From: Deltaproteobacteria bacterium
GTDB lineage: Bacteria; Desulfobacterota; Syntrophia; Syntrophales; UBA5619
Direction: 5' to 3'
DNA: 7,274 nucleotides
Assembly (NCBI GenBank): GCA_026388365.1
Contig: JAPLJW010000094.1
Coordinates: forward strand, 1-7,274
In this document: positions 4,942-7,274 of the stretch, piece by piece
Numbering within the stretch: the first letter of the stretch is position 1
Layout of the letters: every line of letters starts with the position of its first letter
Notes under the pieces: model-generated
The model's input: the letters and a program-made list of their open reading frames with translations, nothing else
Databases searched by the model: none
Told to the model about the DNA's origin: nothing
Made by a program: the position numbers and the translations under genes

Positions 4942-6781
4942 ATCCTTCAATGAATTGAAAAGCGTGCAGGAGAGGCTCAAGGCAGGCCGCGACCCGAAGA
5001 AGCCCTGCATCACGGTTTGCGTCGGGACCGGCTGTCTGGCCTATGGAACCCAGAAACTGGTGGACAGTCTCCACGAGGAGCTTGCCAAGCGGAACCTCGC
5101 CGGCAAGATCGACTTCCGGACCAGCGGCTGCCACGGCTTCTGCGAAAGAGGTCCGATGGTCGTCATCGGCCCCGAGAACATCTTCTACCAACGCGTCGGG
5201 TTGGGCGACGCCGCCGAGATCATCGACAAGACCCTCCTCAAGGGGGAGATCATCGACCGGCTGCTCTATGTCGATCCCGCCACGGGCGAGAAGATTGTCC
5301 ATGAGGACGACGTTCCCTTCTACAAGAAGCAGACCCGCCTCGTCTTCGGCCTGAACTTCAAGGTCGATCCGGAGAAGATCGAAGACTACCTGGCCATCGA
5401 CGGCTACAGCGCGCTGGGGAAAGCACTTTCGACGATGAAGCCCGAAGAGATCGTCCGGGAGGTGATTAAGGCCAACCTCCGGGGACGGGGCGGCGGAGGC
5501 TTCCCCGCCGGCTGGAAGTGGGATGAAACCCGCAAGGCCGAGGGCGAGCCCAAGTACGTCATCTGCAATGCCGACGAGGGCGATCCCGGCGCCTACATGG
5601 ACCGCAGCCTCCTGGAGGGAAATCCCCATCTGGTGCTCGAGGGGATGGTCATCGGCGCTTACGCGATCGGCTCCAGCCAGGGCTACATCTACGTCCGGAA
5701 CGAATACCCTCTTGCGGTGAAAAATATCACCCTCGCGATGCAGCAGGCCCGGGAAGCGGGACTCCTGGGGGAAAACATCCTGGGCAGCGGATTCAACTTC
5801 GACGTGAAGATCAACCGGGGCGGCGGTGCGTTCGTCTGCGGCGAGTCCTCGGCGCTCTTCGCCTCGCTGGAAGGGCGGGCCGGAGAACCCCGCGCGAAGT
5901 ACATCCACGCGACGCACAAGGGCCTCTACGACAAGCCGACAAACCTCAACAACGTCGAAACCTGGGGCAACGTCCCGTTCATCATTAACAAGGGCGCCGA
6001 CTGGTATGCCTCTATCGGTACCGCCGGGAGCAAGGGGACGAAGATCTTCTCGCTGGTCGGCAAGATCAACAACACCGGCCTGGTCGAGGTTCCGATGGGA
6101 ACGACGCTCCGCACGATCGTCTTCGAAATCGGCGGCGGGATTCCCGGAGGCCGGAAGTTCAAGGCGATTCAGACGGGCGGCCCTTCAGGCGGTTGCATTC
6201 CCGAGCAGTGCCTCGATATGCCGGTTGATTTCGACGAATTGGTGAAGATCGGCTCGATGATGGGCTCCGGCGGCATGATTGTCATGGACGATCAGAACTG
6301 CATGGTCAACGTGGCAAAATACTTCACCAACTTCCTGGTTTCGGAGTCCTGCGGCAAGTGCGTTCCCTGCCGGGAAGGGATCCGGCGGATGCGGGACATT
6401 CTGGTGGATATCACCGAGGGCAAGGGCCAGGAAGGGGACGTGGAGCTCCTCGAGTCGATCTCGCAGGGGATCAAGGATGGCGCCCTCTGCGCCCTGGGAA
6501 ACAGCGCCCCGAACCCTGTCCTCAGCACGATCCGCTACTTTCGCGACGAGTACGAGGCCCATATCAAGGAAAAGCGATGTCCCGCCGGCGTCTGCAGGGA
6601 TCTGATCACCTACAGCATTGATCCCGAGAAATGCACCGGCTGCACCGTCTGCAGCAAGGTCTGTCCCACGGGCGCGGCCAGCGGCGAGCGGAAGAAGGTC
6701 CATACCATCGATCAGGCAAAATGCACCAAATGCGGCGCCTGCAGGGAAAGCTGTAAATTTGAATCCATCATCGTGAGGTAA
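4925..6781 (+). CDS. nuoF: NuoF/HydB/HndC-like NADH-binding FMN flavoprotein with extra iron-sulfur domains
   Basis: A 618-residue protein, far longer than respiratory NuoF (about 430-450), with the layout of HydB/HndC. Domains in order: an N-terminal thioredoxin-like [2Fe-2S] domain (C32, C37, C69, C73); the NADH/FMN core with the glycine-rich GRGGGGFPAGWKW (187-199) and NADEGDPGAYMDR (215-227); an SLBB-type region (about 375-430); a [4Fe-4S] site SCGKCVPCREG with C476, C479, C482 and C522; and a C-terminal 2x[4Fe-4S] ferredoxin domain (C570, C573, C576, C580 and C600, C603, C606, C610). It would exchange electrons between NAD(H) and the iron-sulfur chain. The start is ATG 4925, 8 nt after GAAGGG; ATG 4928 and GTG 4916 are alternatives. 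The terminal clusters are features shared by electron-bifurcating homologues, so bifurcation is plausible but not shown. Confidence 0.94.
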   Translation: MMSKIKSFNELKSVQERLKAGRDPKKPCITVCVGTGCLAYGTQKLVDSLHEELAKRNLAGKIDFRTSGCHGFCERGPMVVIGPENIFYQRVGLGDAAEIIDKTLLKGEIIDRLLYVDPATGEKIVHEDDVPFYKKQTRLVFGLNFKVDPEKIEDYLAIDGYSALGKALSTMKPEEIVREVIKANLRGRGGGGFPAGWKWDETRKAEGEPKYVICNADEGDPGAYMDRSLLEGNPHLVLEGMVIGAYAIGSSQGYIYVRNEYPLAVKNITLAMQQAREAGLLGENILGSGFNFDVKINRGGGAFVCGESSALFASLEGRAGEPRAKYIHATHKGLYDKPTNLNNVETWGNVPFIINKGADWYASIGTAGSKGTKIFSLVGKINNTGLVEVPMGTTLRTIVFEIGGGIPGGRKFKAIQTGGPSGGCIPEQCLDMPVDFDELVKIGSMMGSGGMIVMDDQNCMVNVAKYFTNFLVSESCGKCVPCREGIRRMRDILVDITEGKGQEGDVELLESISQGIKDGALCALGNSAPNPVLSTIRYFRDEYEAHIKEKRCPAGVCRDLITYSIDPEKCTGCTVCSKVCPTGAASGERKKVHTIDQAKCTKCGACRESCKFESIIVR

Positions 6782-6791
6782 AGGTAGAGAA

Positions 6792-7274
6792 ATGGTTAAT
6801 CTGACGATAGATAATAGAAAGATCGAAGCGGAGGCCGGGCGGGCCATACTGGAAGTCGCCCGGGAGAACGGCATCGTCATTCCGACCCTGTGTTCCCACG
6901 AGTCGCTCGAACCCTCGGGGTCGTGCCGTCTTTGCGTCGTCGAGGCCAAACAGGGGAAGCGGACGCGCATCGTCACGTCCTGCCTTTACCCCGTTGCCGA
7001 GGGGCTGGTTGTGGACACGAAGAGCGAACGGGTCATGAACGTCCGCCGCCTGGTCCTCCAGCTCCTTCTGGCCCGCTGTCCCGAGTCGGAGCAGCTCAAG
7101 GAGATGGCGGCCGAGATGGGCGTTGCAGCCGAACCCCGCTTCACGCCGGACAAGGACAACGTGAAGTGCATCCTCTGCCGGATGTGCGTGCGGACCTGCG
7201 AGAAGATCGTCGGGGTCAGCGCCATCGGCTTCTCCTATCGGGGGACGGAAAAGAATGTCTGTACGCCCTTCAAA
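6792..7274 (+). CDS. NuoG/HoxU/HydA-like iron-sulfur subunit, N-terminal 161 codons (3' truncated by window)
   Basis: An open frame from ATG 6792, 10 nt after the nuoF stop and behind AAGGTAGAG, runs without a stop to the right edge. The N-terminal plant-type [2Fe-2S] domain has C34, C45, C48 and C64 in CSHESLEPSGSCRLC...SC, matching the start of NuoG, HoxU and HydA/HndD proteins. A complete [4Fe-4S] motif follows at C126, C129, C132, C136 (CILCRMCVRTC). Between them, where NuoG proteins usually have a His-Cys3 cluster (HxxxCxxCxxxxxC), there is only C96 in LLLARCPESEQL. It most likely carries electrons from the NuoEF-like proteins to a terminal partner. The C-terminus, which would show a short electron-transfer protein, an [FeFe] hydrogenase fusion or a molybdopterin enzyme, is outside the window. 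Confidence 0.88.
   Translation, partial: MVNLTIDNRKIEAEAGRAILEVARENGIVIPTLCSHESLEPSGSCRLCVVEAKQGKRTRIVTSCLYPVAEGLVVDTKSERVMNVRRLVLQLLLARCPESEQLKEMAAEMGVAAEPRFTPDKDNVKCILCRMCVRTCEKIVGVSAIGFSYRGTEKNVCTPFK

Noticed and set aside
4895..5917. Minus-strand open frame of 340 codons opposite the nuoF-like gene
   Set aside because: It is antisense to the [2Fe-2S] and FMN-binding coding region, without a convincing ribosome-binding site or domain.
1..7274. CRISPR arrays, tRNA/rRNA genes, insertion sequences, prophage or toxin-antitoxin genes
   Set aside because: No periodic repeats, cloverleaf-like sequence, transposase motifs or terminal inverted repeats were seen. Almost the entire window is accounted for by conserved genes.

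Overview
The window is about 60% GC and looks like the chromosome of a strictly anaerobic bacterium, most likely a Deltaproteobacterium/Desulfobacterota related to Syntrophales. That placement is an inference from the dnaX-ybaB-recR block and from a four-subunit pyruvate:ferredoxin oxidoreductase next to a soluble, HydB/HndC-like NADH dehydrogenase module. No 16S rRNA or other taxonomic marker is present. Every gene I can support lies on the + strand.

Region 1 (about 1-1240) is a housekeeping block: the 3' end of dnaX, then ybaB/ebfC with a GTG start behind a strong Shine-Dalgarno (SD), then recR. A convincing intrinsic terminator at 1211-1239 closes it.

Region 2 (about 1240-1377) is an unusual leader. 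A perfect TTGACA -35 box is followed by a 27-nt imperfect direct repeat (two copies 52 nt apart), each copy carrying an SD-like ACGGGAGATTT. The first copy forms a near-perfect hairpin with downstream sequence, followed by five Ts. The same 3' arm could instead pair with the second copy, which is the SD of the first pyruvate oxidoreductase gene. The layout resembles an attenuator or an SD-sequestering switch. It could equally be a palindromic protein operator. It is the least ordinary thing in the window.

Region 3 (1378-4412) encodes a heterotetrameric 2-oxoacid (most likely pyruvate):ferredoxin oxidoreductase in the order gamma-delta-alpha-beta (porC, porD, porA, porB). All the expected TPP and iron-sulfur ligands are present.

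Region 4 (4462 to the end) encodes a NuoE-like [2Fe-2S] protein, a 618-residue NuoF/HydB-type flavoprotein with an extra N-terminal [2Fe-2S] domain and two C-terminal [4Fe-4S] clusters, and the first 161 codons of a NuoG/HoxU/HydA-like iron-sulfur protein. In that last gene the His-Cys3 cluster motif usual in NuoG is missing.

Together the genes suggest that pyruvate oxidation reduces ferredoxin, and that a cytoplasmic NAD(H)-linked flavoprotein complex exchanges those electrons with NAD and a third partner. The third partner (an [FeFe] hydrogenase, an HdrA-type protein, a formate dehydrogenase or other) lies beyond the right edge and cannot be identified here.
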